64,000 nucleotides of DNA, taken from Flammeovirgaceae bacterium. GTDB lineage: Bacteria; Bacteroidota; Bacteroidia; Cytophagales; Cyclobacteriaceae. A model generated the notes under the pieces. The model searched no databases, was not told where the DNA came from, and saw only the letters and a program-made list of their open reading frames with translations. Of this stretch, positions 44,948 through 55,300 are shown piece by piece. Where the stretch lies: NCBI GenBank assembly GCA_016712035.1, contig JADJRT010000010.1:100580-164579 (forward strand), written 5' to 3'. The position numbers and the translations under genes were made by a program. Within the stretch, counting starts at the first letter, position 1. Every line of letters starts with the position of its first letter.

Positions 44948-46062
44948 ATATAATAATTACCGCTAGTGCTATTGGATGGTTGAATAACCAGAAGATAAGG
45001 TGGATACAACAACTTCTTAATTGGTTTCCCGCTATTCTATTTGCTTATGTTATACCAGCACTTATCACCCAAACCGGTGGGCTGGATTTATCATCCGTGT
45101 ATTTGCATTCGCTTTCGCGGAATTGGATTGTTCCGTTTGCCATTATGATGGTGATGAGCGCACTTTCTTTTCCTCAATTAAAGAAAGTTGGGATAAGACC
45201 CATTATGCTCTTTGTATCCGGCTCATTCGCTATAGCTGTTTTGCCAACTATACTAGTGTGGTTATCGAAATTTATTTCACCAGATACCTATTCTCTTTTT
45301 ATAGATCAGCAGTACTGGCGAGGGTTAGTGCCTATTACTGGAAGTTGGATTGGTGGCAGCACTAGTCAGTTGGTATTAAAGGAACTCGTAAACTGCCCTG
45401 AGTCATTATTTTTATCCGTTATCGTACTCGATAATATTTTAGTGAATCTTTGGACGATCTTTATGTTTCAGGTTATTAAAAGGAGCGATCAGTTGAATAA
45501 GTACTTTTCAATAAATGCTCAGATGCCTGTGTTACAAGATGAAGAATTAAATTTGGGGAGTCGTCAGCGAGCCTCCGTGCTTGTTTCGTTACTTTATATA
45601 AGTGCAGCGGTCGGACTCATTAATTTACTTACCGATAACTTTTTACTTCGGGTAATTAGCCTTTCCCTTATCGGTTTAGTATTTGGGAATTTTATTCCTC
45701 GCTGGAATCATCGATTTATTTTGAGGATAGGAGGCATGTTGATTATTATTATCATGGCGATACTAGGTCTTCGACTCGACTTCAGTGGTTTGTCGTTGCC
45801 TGTTTCTTTTGTCATGATTTGCATCGTGTGGTTACTGTGTCATTATATGGTTATGATTATTATGGCTAAAGGATTGAATGTACACATGGCTTGGGTGCCC
45901 ATTGCCAGCATGGCTAACCTAGGTGGTATTTCAACCGCACCCGCAGTTACGTCAGCCTATAATAAAGCATGGATGCCACACGCGATTTTACTGGCTATCT
46001 TAAGTATGGTAACGGGTAACTTTTGGGGCATGCTTACCTTTTACTTATTTAGTCAATTTTGA
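44917..46062 (+). CDS. DUF819 family membrane protein (putative permease)
   Basis: A polytopic membrane protein of up to 381 residues with about ten helices, for example LLNWFPAILFAYVIPALITQ, WIVPFAIMMVMSALSF and GGMLIIIIMAILGLRL. LVPITGSWIGGSTSQLVLKE and MANLGGISTAPAVTSAYN are the paired Gly/Ser-rich signatures of DUF819, a YjcL-like group related to anion and dicarboxylate carriers. The start is unclear: a TTG at 44917 overlaps the M20 gene by 31 bp. Coupling to an exported dipeptidase suggests uptake of a peptide or its amino acids; DUF819 genes also sit near dipeptide epimerases in other Bacteroidota. That is inference. Confidence 0.83.
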   Translation: MEANAGIATINIIITASAIGWLNNQKIRWIQQLLNWFPAILFAYVIPALITQTGGLDLSSVYLHSLSRNWIVPFAIMMVMSALSFPQLKKVGIRPIMLFVSGSFAIAVLPTILVWLSKFISPDTYSLFIDQQYWRGLVPITGSWIGGSTSQLVLKELVNCPESLFLSVIVLDNILVNLWTIFMFQVIKRSDQLNKYFSINAQMPVLQDEELNLGSRQRASVLVSLLYISAAVGLINLLTDNFLLRVISLSLIGLVFGNFIPRWNHRFILRIGGMLIIIIMAILGLRLDFSGLSLPVSFVMICIVWLLCHYMVMIIMAKGLNVHMAWVPIASMANLGGISTAPAVTSAYNKAWMPHAILLAILSMVTGNFWGMLTFYLFSQF

Positions 46063-46135
46063 AATTTGCCACTCCCACATGGTTGAACGGCCTCCAATTA
46101 ATTGTAATTTGAAGTTCAAATAAAATCAGCCTCTT

Positions 46136-47834
46136 ATGAGCTATCTCAATATTAAAGCAACAGAAGCCAATACGTTCGATGCCATTGTTGTAGGATCGGG
46201 AATTAGCGGAGGCTGGGCAGCCAAAGAGCTTTGTGAAAAAGGATTGAAAACATTGGTGCTTGAACGTGGCCCAATGGTTGAGCATGTGAAAGATTATCCG
46301 ACCGCCACCTTGGCCCCTTGGGGAATTTTCTCACCGGAACAGGCTTACAGAAAAAATGCGTGCTGAGCAACATATCCAGGTACGTGGTTTTTGTAATGAA
46401 CATAACAGTCATTTTTTTGTAAACGATTTAGAAAATCCATACAACCAGGTAAAGCCCTTTGATTGGATACGTGGCTATCACGTGGGTGGCCGTAGTCTTA
46501 CGTGGGGGCGGCAATGCTATCGCTGGAGCGATCTTGATTTTGAAGCGAATGCTAAAGATGGCTTTGGAGTGGATTGGCCAATACGCTATAAGGATATTGA
46601 GCCTTGGTATAGTTATGTCGAGAAATTTGTAGGCGTTAGTGGATCGCTGGAAGGACTGTCACAACTTCCGGATGGCGATTTTCTCCCACCCATGGAAATG
46701 AATTGCCTGGAACAACATATTGCAGGCAGTATTAAATCTACGTTTGCAGAGCGTACAATGATTATTGGTCGCGTAGCAAACCTAACCCGCGGGTTAAATC
46801 AACGCGGTCCGTGTCAATTTAGAAACGCCTGCGATCGGGGTTGTCCCTTTTCAGGATACTTCAGTAGCAACAGCGCTACGCTACCAGCAGCGCGTGCCAC
46901 AGGTAACTTAACAATAAGGCCTGATTCGGTGGTGGCTGAAGTTATTTACGATAAGGAGAAAAAACGAGCAATAGGAGTTCGCATTATTGATGCCACTACC
47001 ATGCAGTCGGAAGAGTATTATGCAAAAATTATTTTTCTGAATGCTTCTACAATTGGAACAACTTCTATTTTACTTAACTCAGTTTCGGATGCTTTTCCTG
47101 ACGGACTTGGTAATAGTAGTGGTCAGGTTGGACACAACCTGATGGATCATCATTATCGCGTGGGAGCCACCGGTAATTATGATGGATTTAAAGATCAATA
47201 TACCTCGGGGCGCAGAGCCAACGGAATTTATATTCCGCGATTTAGAAATCTTGATGATAAGTCTAAGCAGAAAGACTACGTACGTGGCTTTGGGTATCAG
47301 GGTAGTGCTTCGCGCGGTCGGTTTGAAGGCTCTGAGAAAATTGGTATTGAATTAAAACAAGAGGCGGCCAGCTTGGGCGATTGGGGTATGTGGTTAGGCA
47401 GTTGGGGTGAGCAACTTCCTAATTATGATAATAAAGTAACCCTGAATAAAGAGAAGAAAGATAAGTGGGGAATGCCTTTGGTGGACATTGATTGTGAGTT
47501 TAAGGATAATGAATGGGCCATGCGCAAAGATATGATGAATAGCGCAGCTGAAATGCTGGATAGCGCGGGCCTGAAAAATATCAATACGTTCGATGATACG
47601 AAATCCTATCCGGGTCTTTGCATTCATGAAATGGGAACCGCACGTATGGGCAAAGACCCAAAGACTTCTGTGCTAAATAAATGGAACCAAATGCATGAAG
47701 TTAAAAATGTGTTTATCACAGATGGGGCGTGTATGACTTCATCGGCTTGTCAAAACCCATCCATAACGTATATGGCACTTACTGCCCGGGCTACGGATTA
47801 TGCGGTTACAGAATTAAGCAAGGGAAATTTGTAG
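46136..47834 (+). CDS. GMC family oxidoreductase (frame broken)
   Basis: About 565 residues after removing one surplus A from the run 46351-46356, which joins EQAYRKN to RAEQHIQVRGFCNEHN. The FAD motif is DAIVVGSGISGGWAAKELCE at residues 14-33, followed by WIRGYHVGGRSLTWGRQCYR. A cysteine-bearing CQFRNACDRGCPFSGYFSSN is typical of the gluconate/fructose dehydrogenase-like branch. The C-terminal domain has the catalytic His region CIHEMGTARMG and ITDGACMTSSACQNPSITYM, with Gln-Asn where others have His-Asn. It likely oxidises a sugar or alcohol; no cytochrome or small subunit is adjacent. Confidence 0.86.
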
Positions 47835-47994
47835 GCAGATATACCAAGGCATGATCGTTTAATTCAAGCGAAAAAAATGGCTTTAATCCTGTAGCCCGAG
47901 TCGCACTGGCTCAATCTCCATTCTTTTTTTCACCTTTGATAAAATAATTCCATCACGACACCCGACTATAGGTGTATAATAACCGTATGATGGA

Positions 47995-48561
47995 ATGGAT
48001 CTGGTAATGCAAGAGCTAAAACAAAACACATTCCTAAAGGAAAAAGACAAATTGCTTGGATTTATCCGTAGTCGGGTGTCTACTGTTGAGGAGGCAGAAG
48101 ATATCCTTCAGGATGTGTTTTATCAATTCATCGCTGGGTTTCAAACGATCGAATCGTTGGATCGCGTTACATCCTGGTTGTATAGTGTAGCACGCAATAA
48201 AATAATTGATCGGTATCGGAGAGATGCCAGCAGGCCACAACGCACTGATTTTGAATTGCTCGCAGGTATTGATGACGATGCTCCGCTAACCTTGCAGGAG
48301 ATTTTACCGGATCTGGATAATACTCCAGAGGCAACGCTGTTGCGCGAGGCCATTTGGGATGAGATAACCGATGCGTTGGCTGAATTGCCTGCCGAACAGC
48401 GAGAGATTTTTATTCTAAATGAAATTGAAGAGCAGAGCTTTAGAGACATAGCCGAAAAGACAGGGGTTTCTATTAATACGTTACTCTCACGCAAGCGCTA
48501 TGCTATTATGGCTCTTAGAAAACGGCTACAGAGTTTTTATGATGATTTGATAGCGACCTGA
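47995..48561 (+). CDS. RNA polymerase sigma factor, ECF-type
   Basis: A 188-residue sigma-70 family protein with regions 2 and 4 only. Region 2 includes RVSTVEEAEDILQDVFYQF and SWLYSVARNKIIDRYRR. Region 4 includes ALAELPAEQREIFILNEIEE and the helix-turn-helix SFRDIAEKTGVSINTLLSRK. An acidic linker (ELLAGIDDDAPLTLQEILPD) separates them. No anti-sigma factor of the FecR type follows; instead a small two-helix membrane protein gene starts 40 bp downstream and may play that part or be a target. Start at 47995 or the Met four codons later. Confidence 0.9.
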   Translation: MDLVMQELKQNTFLKEKDKLLGFIRSRVSTVEEAEDILQDVFYQFIAGFQTIESLDRVTSWLYSVARNKIIDRYRRDASRPQRTDFELLAGIDDDAPLTLQEILPDLDNTPEATLLREAIWDEITDALAELPAEQREIFILNEIEEQSFRDIAEKTGVSINTLLSRKRYAIMALRKRLQSFYDDLIAT

Positions 48562-48601
48562 TCGCTTTACGATAAAGAATTATAACAAAAAATTAAATAG
48601 T

Positions 48602-48973
48602 ATGGAACGCAGTGTATGGGTTGGAAAGATTTTAATGTTCGCAATGGTAGCTTTACTTATTGCTTTTGGTGTAGTGATAGGCACCATGTATTTGTGGAAT
48701 TGGGTAATACCCGAAGTTTTTAATGGTCCTATTATCAACTTTTGGCAAACCCTGGGATTACTCGCTTTAAGTAAAATCTTCTTTTGGAATTTTGGTGGAA
48801 GATGTAACAGACACAGTGGTCATTCGGGAGGTCCATGGAGACCCTATTGGAAGGAAAAATTGAGTACCATGTCCCCTGAAGATCGTGAACGCTTTAAGCA
48901 GAAGATGAAAGAAAAGTGGTGCTACACAGGCGCTGACAAATCCTCTGAGGGATCGGGTTCTGCAAACGGTTGA
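48602..48973 (+). CDS. Small two-TM membrane protein downstream of the ECF sigma gene
   Basis: A 123-residue protein with two membrane helices (ILMFAMVALLIAFGVVIGTM and INFWQTLGLLALSKIFFW), a His/Gly-rich stretch after them (GGRCNRHSGHSGGPW), and a charged segment KLSTMSPEDRERFKQKMKEK. The MSPEDRERFKQKM motif recurs in small Bacteroidota membrane proteins paired with ECF sigma genes. It could restrain the sigma factor at the membrane or sense metal through the Cys/His cluster; neither is shown. Intact frame. Confidence 0.65.
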   Translation: MERSVWVGKILMFAMVALLIAFGVVIGTMYLWNWVIPEVFNGPIINFWQTLGLLALSKIFFWNFGGRCNRHSGHSGGPWRPYWKEKLSTMSPEDRERFKQKMKEKWCYTGADKSSEGSGSANG

Positions 48974-49047
48974 GAACGGGATAATCAAAAATTAATCAAT
49001 TTATTTTCTTAAAACCCTAAACAAATACCTGAAACAGGCGTTTAAGG

Positions 49048-49091
49048 AAACTATGGAAACTTTGGTAAAGTAAATAGTTTCCATAGTTTTG
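49048..49091 (+). promoter_or_regulatory. Promoter with overlapping palindromic operator of the efflux operon
   Basis: A perfect 14-bp inverted repeat, AAACTATGGAAACT (49048-49061) and AGTTTCCATAGTTT (49076-49089), spans a Bacteroidota promoter: TTTG at 49061-49064 and TAGTTTTG at 49084-49091, 19 bp apart. The ATG of the TetR gene is at 49100, so the mRNA should be nearly leaderless. The repeat covers both elements, as expected for autorepression by the TetR protein. Confidence 0.78.
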
Positions 49092-49099
49092 CGCCCGTT

Positions 49100-49726
49100 A
49101 TGGAAGAAACAGAATTAAGAAAGAAGATTTTGGAGGGCACGGAAGAGCTTTTCATGAGATATGGGATTAGAAGCGTGAGCATGGATGATATTGCGCGTCA
49201 CCTGTCGGTATCTAAAAAAACGCTATACCAGCATTTTGCCGATAAAGATGAATTGGTCTTTAGGATGTCGGAAATGTATCTCGAGCAAAGTTTTAAACAA
49301 TATGATCAGATAGAGAAGGATTCTAAAAATTCCTTAGAAGAACTCAGCAAAATTTCAGTTTGCATGAAGGTTGAAATGGAAAACTTAAATTCTTCGTTAC
49401 TTTTTGATCTTCAGAAGTATCATCCCCAGGCTTGGAACTTATGGAATGGTCATAAAGAAAAAATAGGAGAGGCTGTAGTAAGAAATATTCAGCAAGGTAT
49501 TGCCGATGGTTACTTCCGTCCCGAAATCAACCCCGATGTAATGGCAATGGCCCGATTGGTCTTGATTGAAGCTGCGTTTAACCCCGCCACCTTTCCAAAA
49601 GATAGGTTCAATTTTGTAGAAGTTCAAACTCAGCTTTTCGAATTGTTTGTCTATGGCCTTTGCTCCGACAAGGGAAAGAAAATATATCAGAAGTATAAAG
49701 AAGCCAATTATCAACCCTCATTATGA
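49100..49726 (+). CDS. TetR/AcrR family regulator of the efflux operon
   Basis: A 208-residue regulator. Residues 1-50 form the TetR DNA-binding domain (RKKILEGTEELFMRYGIRSV, SMDDIARHLSVSKKTLYQHF). The remaining helical domain is ligand-binding and divergent. Its stop overlaps the ATG of the TolC-like gene by four bases, so regulator and pump are in one transcript. The palindrome over its promoter is the likely operator. The inducing compound is unknown. Confidence 0.92.
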   Translation: MEETELRKKILEGTEELFMRYGIRSVSMDDIARHLSVSKKTLYQHFADKDELVFRMSEMYLEQSFKQYDQIEKDSKNSLEELSKISVCMKVEMENLNSSLLFDLQKYHPQAWNLWNGHKEKIGEAVVRNIQQGIADGYFRPEINPDVMAMARLVLIEAAFNPATFPKDRFNFVEVQTQLFELFVYGLCSDKGKKIYQKYKEANYQPSL

Positions 49727-51111
49727 TAAACTTAAAAATGACAAACCCTATTAGGAACATAGCACCCATTCTTTTCCTATGGATATTATTTACCGCGAAT
49801 GGATATGCACAGCAATCGACTTCCCGCGCCTTTACTTTGCAGGAAGCGATTGATTTTGCTTTAGATAATAATATAAGCCTGAAGAACTCCAAAGAGTCTG
49901 TTGAAGCTTCTGAAGCGCGTGCAAAAGAAGTTATGGGAATGGGCCTTCCACAATTAAATGCAACAGGCTCAATTATTGACAATTATATAATTCCAACATC
50001 ATTCATCCCGGCATTGATATTTGATCCTAATGCGCAGCCAGGTGAATTGATTGGAGTGAAATTTGGAACGCAATACACCGGTAACGCAGCAATTAATTTG
50101 CAACAAATGATATTCAATGGCTCTTACATTGTTGGCTTAAAGGCCAGCAAAACATTCATTGATTTGTCGCGCAAAGATTTGATAAAAACCCAAACGGATG
50201 TTGTAGAGGCTATAAAGAAGGCTTACTACTCTGTATTAGTTAATAAGGAGCGCACCGAGCTGGTTGAAAAAAACTTTCAGCGCCTGGATACCCTGCTTAA
50301 GCAAACCAAAGCTCTGTATGAAAATGGTTTTGCCGAGAAGATTGATTTAAATCGAGTACAGGTTCAATACAATAATATCACAAACCTTAAAAATAATGCA
50401 TCCATCGGTCTCGAAGTGAGTTATGATCTCCTCAAATTTCAAATGGGGTTGCCGATTTCTGAAATGATTGAGCTTACAGATCAACTTGAAACCATGAAGT
50501 TTCAAGCCTTGGATGATGAATTTGGAAAAGATTTTCAATACAGCAACCGTATTGAGTACAACCAATTACAGGTTAATAAATCAATGGTTGAGTTGGACAT
50601 AAAAAATACTAAGTCCCAATACCTGCCCAATCTTAATTTGTTCGGAAGCTATGGAGCAAGCTATGGTACTTCGGCCTTTAACAGCATGTTTCAATTTGGT
50701 GAAAACTGGCGTACGCTGGGTACGGTGGGTTTAAGTGCGAGCATGCCCATATTCGATGGTATGCAGAAGAGCCGGATAATTCAGCAAAAAAAATCAAAGC
50801 TGAATCAGATTGGAAATTCCATTGAACTGGTGAAAAACCAAATCGATCTTCAACAGGATCAAGCAAGCAAAACATTTAAGAGTTACATGAATACCTTCCG
50901 TACGCAAGGCGACAATATGAAACTATCTGAAGAGGTGTATAAGGTTACCGTTATTAAATACCAGGAGGGCGTGGGATCAAACCTGGAGGTTATTAATGCA
51001 GATGCTGACTACAAAGAAGCCCAAACAAATTATTATGCAGCCCTTTATGATGCTTTGATCGCTTCCGTGGAACTGGAAAAAGCATATGGAAAATTACTCC
51101 CAACCAAATAA
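49723..51111 (+). CDS. TolC-family outer membrane efflux protein
   Basis: A 462-residue protein with a signal peptide (IRNIAPILFLWILFTANGYAQ) and the duplicated TolC layout of long coiled-coil helices and beta strands. Recognisable stretches are TLQEAIDFALDNNISLKNSK, RLDTLLKQTKALYENGFAEK (first repeat) and KYQEGVGSNLEVINADADYK (second repeat). It should form the trimeric outer membrane channel of the RND pump encoded downstream. The ATG at 49723 overlaps the tetR stop; an ATG five codons later is also possible. Confidence 0.94.
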   Translation: MINLKMTNPIRNIAPILFLWILFTANGYAQQSTSRAFTLQEAIDFALDNNISLKNSKESVEASEARAKEVMGMGLPQLNATGSIIDNYIIPTSFIPALIFDPNAQPGELIGVKFGTQYTGNAAINLQQMIFNGSYIVGLKASKTFIDLSRKDLIKTQTDVVEAIKKAYYSVLVNKERTELVEKNFQRLDTLLKQTKALYENGFAEKIDLNRVQVQYNNITNLKNNASIGLEVSYDLLKFQMGLPISEMIELTDQLETMKFQALDDEFGKDFQYSNRIEYNQLQVNKSMVELDIKNTKSQYLPNLNLFGSYGASYGTSAFNSMFQFGENWRTLGTVGLSASMPIFDGMQKSRIIQQKKSKLNQIGNSIELVKNQIDLQQDQASKTFKSYMNTFRTQGDNMKLSEEVYKVTVIKYQEGVGSNLEVINADADYKEAQTNYYAALYDALIASVELEKAYGKLLPTK

Positions 51112-51133
51112 TAACAAACAACCTCATTATACT

Positions 51134-52261
51134 ATGAAATCAAGATATACAATTCAATTAATAGCATTTGCTTTTGCAGTCATCACGTTAGCCAGTTGTG
51201 GTGGCGAGTCTTCGGACACAGCCAAACTCGATAAACTCAAAACAAAACAAGCTGAATTAGCAAAGGAAATTTCTGTCCTTGAGAAGGAAATTGCGCAGGC
51301 TAATCCTGAAGCGGTAACCGTTCGCAAGAAGGATATTATTACCACAACGTTGGCGCCAAGAAAATTTGACTACTTTGTTCAAACTCAAGGCATGGTTCAG
51401 TCTGAAGATAACATTTTAGTTAGCGCTGAGTCGATGGGTGTAATCACTGCTGTCTTTGTTAAAGAAGGTCAAAGTGTACGAAAAGGAGAAGTGCTTGCGC
51501 AGATCGACAATAAGATTACGTTGCGTTCTATAGATGAAGTTAAATCAGGATTGCATTTGGCTACAACTATTTATGAGAAGCAGAAGAATTTGTGGGATCA
51601 GAAGATAGGAACCGAGGTGCAATTTCTTCAGGCTAAGAATAACAAGGAGAGTCTTGAGAAAAGATTAGCTACCCTGAATGAACAGCTAGCGATGACGCGA
51701 ATTAAATCGCCTATCAATGGAACGATTGAACAGGTAAATGTTAAGATAGGTCAGAATGCTGCACCGGGCGCTCCTGCATTTAGGGTGATTAATACAACTG
51801 ATTTGAAAATTGTTGCAAGTGTTTCTGAAGCCTATGTTACCAATATTAAAAACGGTGATAAGGTGAAAGTGAGTTTTCCTGATTTGAATAAGGAAATTGA
51901 AGCACATGTTACCTTTGTTGGCCGCAACATTAATCCACTTTCAAGATCATTTCCTGTTGAAATAAATTTGCCCTCGCTTACTGAACTCCGTCCAAGTATG
52001 ACGGCAGTGCTTCGTGTAATTTTTAATACTGAGCAGAAAGCGTTATGTGTGCCCATTAATGTTGTGCAAGAAATAAATGGTAAGAAGATAGTTTACGTAG
52101 CCGAAATGGATGGTCAACAATTGGTAGCGCGAAGAAAGGAAATTGAAGTGGGGGGTGTGTATGATAATTTGGCTGAAGTAAAAAGCGGCCTTAAAACGGG
52201 TGACAAAGTAATCACTGTTGGTTATCAGGGATTAAATGACGGAGAGTTTGTTAAGATATAA
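51134..52261 (+). CDS. RND efflux periplasmic adaptor (membrane fusion) lipoprotein
   Basis: A 375-residue lipoprotein from the ATG at 51134 (MKSRYTIQLIAFAFAVITLASC); the ORF opens 16 codons upstream, which would hide the lipobox. The N-terminal coiled coil (LDKLKTKQAELAKEISVLEK) is followed by a lipoyl-like hairpin domain (VITAVFVKEGQSVRKGEVLA with partner RIKSPINGTIEQVNVKIGQN) and a C-terminal barrel. It bridges the RND pump and the TolC channel. Operon position is 5' of the pump gene, as usual. Confidence 0.93.
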   Translation: MKSRYTIQLIAFAFAVITLASCGGESSDTAKLDKLKTKQAELAKEISVLEKEIAQANPEAVTVRKKDIITTTLAPRKFDYFVQTQGMVQSEDNILVSAESMGVITAVFVKEGQSVRKGEVLAQIDNKITLRSIDEVKSGLHLATTIYEKQKNLWDQKIGTEVQFLQAKNNKESLEKRLATLNEQLAMTRIKSPINGTIEQVNVKIGQNAAPGAPAFRVINTTDLKIVASVSEAYVTNIKNGDKVKVSFPDLNKEIEAHVTFVGRNINPLSRSFPVEINLPSLTELRPSMTAVLRVIFNTEQKALCVPINVVQEINGKKIVYVAEMDGQQLVARRKEIEVGGVYDNLAEVKSGLKTGDKVITVGYQGLNDGEFVKI

Positions 52262-52322
52262 GGTTGGAGCCAAAAAGGATTTGTAATTATCAGCTCTAAC
52301 GAATTAATCACTAACTATTGTT

Positions 52323-55300
52323 ATGCAAGACATTGAAAAAGAATTCAAACCGACCAGTTGGTCCATTGATAATAAAGTAAGTATTTATGTAGGTACCATA
52401 ATTATCTGCTTGGCAGGTATCCTTACCTATATTGGGCTACCTAAGGAAAATTTTCCTGAAGTTGTCTTTCCACAAATTTTTATTGCCACCGTTTACCCTG
52501 GAGCATCACCGGCCGATATTGAAAACCTGATTACCAAGGAAATCGAAAAGGAGGTAAAGTCTATCTCGGGTGTAAAGAAAGTCAAGAGTAATTCAGTTCA
52601 AAGCTTTTCTAATGTAATTGTAGAGTTTGAAACAGATATTGATGTTGATAAGGCTAAGCAAGAAGTAAGTGATGCGGTTGATCGTGCAAAGCCTAATCTT
52701 CCCAGCGACTTGCCGGACGACCCAATTGTTCAAGAGATTGATATTTCAGAAGTTCCAATTATGAACGTCAACCTTTCGGGAGACTATGATCTTCAAACAT
52801 TAAAGAAATATGCCGAGCAAATGCAAGATGCCATTGAGAGCATTCGTGAAATAAGGCGTGTTGATATTGTTGGAGCCCTTACCCGTGAAATACAGATCAA
52901 CATAGATATGTTTAAGCTTGCTGCTGCAGGGGTAAGCTTAGATGATATTTCTATGGCTGTGAGCAGTGAAAACGTGATCATTCCGGGCGGGCAGATCTCC
53001 GTAGATGGTATGAAGCGATCGCTAACTGTGAATGGTGAGTTTACGTCAGCCTCGCAAATCGCTAACATTGTAATAGGCTCAACGATGGGTGGTAAAATCT
53101 ATTTGAAAGACATAGCTCAAGTAGTTGATTCACACAAAGAGCAAGAAAGCTTTGCCCGGTTAGATGAAAAAAACGTAATCACACTGAACGTAATTAAACG
53201 TAGTGGCGAGAACTTGATTATTGCATCTGATGAAATCAATAAGATTGTAGCCCAGTATCAAGCCGATGTTTTACCGCCCGGTGTAAACGTGACAATCACT
53301 GCCGATCAATCAGAAAATACTAGAATTACCCTACATGATTTGATCAACACCATCATTATCGGTTTTATTTTGGTAACGGTAATCCTCATGTTCTTCATGG
53401 GTGTTACCAATGCAATTTTTGTTGGTCTGTCTGTTCCGATTTCAAGCTTTATAGCCTTCCTGGTATTTCCCTCAATTGGATTTACACTTAATTTAATGAC
53501 GTTGTTTTCTTTCTTGCTGGCACTCGGTATTGTTGTGGACGATGCCATTGTGGTAATTGAAAATACACACAGAGTGTTTGATAATGGAAAAGTTCCGATT
53601 CGTAAAGCTGCAAAGATTGCTGCGGGCGAAGTATTTATGCCTGTTCTTTCGGGTACGCTGGTGGTACTTGCTCCATTTGTTCCGCTGGCATTTTGGCCTG
53701 GGGTTATTGGAAAGTTTATGTTCTTTCTTCCGGTTACGTTAATTGTAACCTTACTCGCATCGCTAATTGTAGCCTATATAATGAATCCGGTATTCGCAGC
53801 GGATTTTATGACTGCGCATGACCACGATCATGATAAATCTAAATTCTCGAAAGGATTTAAAGTAACGGCTGTTGTATTTGCTTCGCTTGCGCTGATGGCT
53901 TATTTAACAGGCATTAATGGATTAGGGAATTTTACTGTTTTTCTTTTTGCTGTATATGCATTGTATCACTTTTATCTATCAAGAGTAATCTCATCATTTC
54001 AAACCGTTGGTTGGCCTCGGGTTCAGGAGGGATATAAGAAAATGGTTAGCTGGTGCCTTGAGGGGAAGCGTCCGGTTATGGTATTGGTTAGTGTAGTGGC
54101 GCTTTTCTTCTTCTCAATCTGGTTTACTAGTGTGCGCAAACCACCCGTTGTATTTTTCCCGAAAGGCGATCCAAATTTTATTTTCGCATTCATTCGTATG
54201 CCAATTGGAACTGATCAACGCGTGACTGATTCGGTAACCCGTGTTGTTGAGAAACGCGTTACCGAAGTAGTGGGCAAGGATAATAAGATTGTTAAATCAA
54301 TTATATCCAACGTGGCGGTTGGTGCTTCTGAAGATCAATTTGCAGCTACTAATGCACAACCACACTTAGGAAAAGTTAGTGTTGCTTTTGTAACTTTTGC
54401 AGAGCGTGATGGGCAATCGACTAAAGAATATTTAGCTAAGATTCGGGAAGCTGTAAAAGGCCTTAAAGGAGCCGAGGTTTCCGTAAATCAAGAAGCTAAC
54501 GGCCCTCCAACAGGGAAGCCCGTAAATATTGAAGTAGCAGCCGAAAACTTTGACGATCTGGTCGCAACAGCAAGTCGTGTAAAACGCTATTTGGATTCAC
54601 TTCAGGTTCCTGGTGTGGAGGAGTTGAAGTCAGACTTTCAGAATGATAAGCCTGAAATTGTAGTAAAGATTGATCGTGAAAAAGCAAACCGCGAAGGAAT
54701 TTCTACGGCACAGATTGGAATGGCATTGAACACCGCCATCAATGGTCGTGAAATCTCGAAGTTTAGAGATGCCAATGATGATTATGACATTACGCTTCAA
54801 ATAAATGAATCGCAGCGAAACGATATCAATACACTGATGAACTTGCCATTAACGTATCGCGATATGGCGAGTGGTGGTCTGGTTAGGCAAGTGCCTATGT
54901 CGGCCATAGCTAAAATTGAATATGCAAATAGCTTTGCTGGAATTAACCGGATTAATGAGAAGCGAGTTATCACGATTTCATCCAACGTTTTAGGCGATGC
55001 CAATCCAAACGAAGTAGTAGCGGCAATTCAAGATAAGGTTAGAGATTTTAGTGTGCCCGATGGTGTAACAATTAAAATGACTGGTGAGCAGGAAGATCAG
55101 GCCGAAACAGGCGCGTTTCTTGGTGTAGCCGCTATGGTTGCAGTTGGATTAATTTTTATGATTCTCGTTACGCAATTTAACTCTACCAGCAAGCCGATAA
55201 TCATTTTGTCAGTGATTGTATTTAGTGTAATTGGTGTGTTGTTGGGATTCTCAATTTTTAAGATGGAGATTTCAATTGTTATGTCAGGCGTTGGTCTTAT

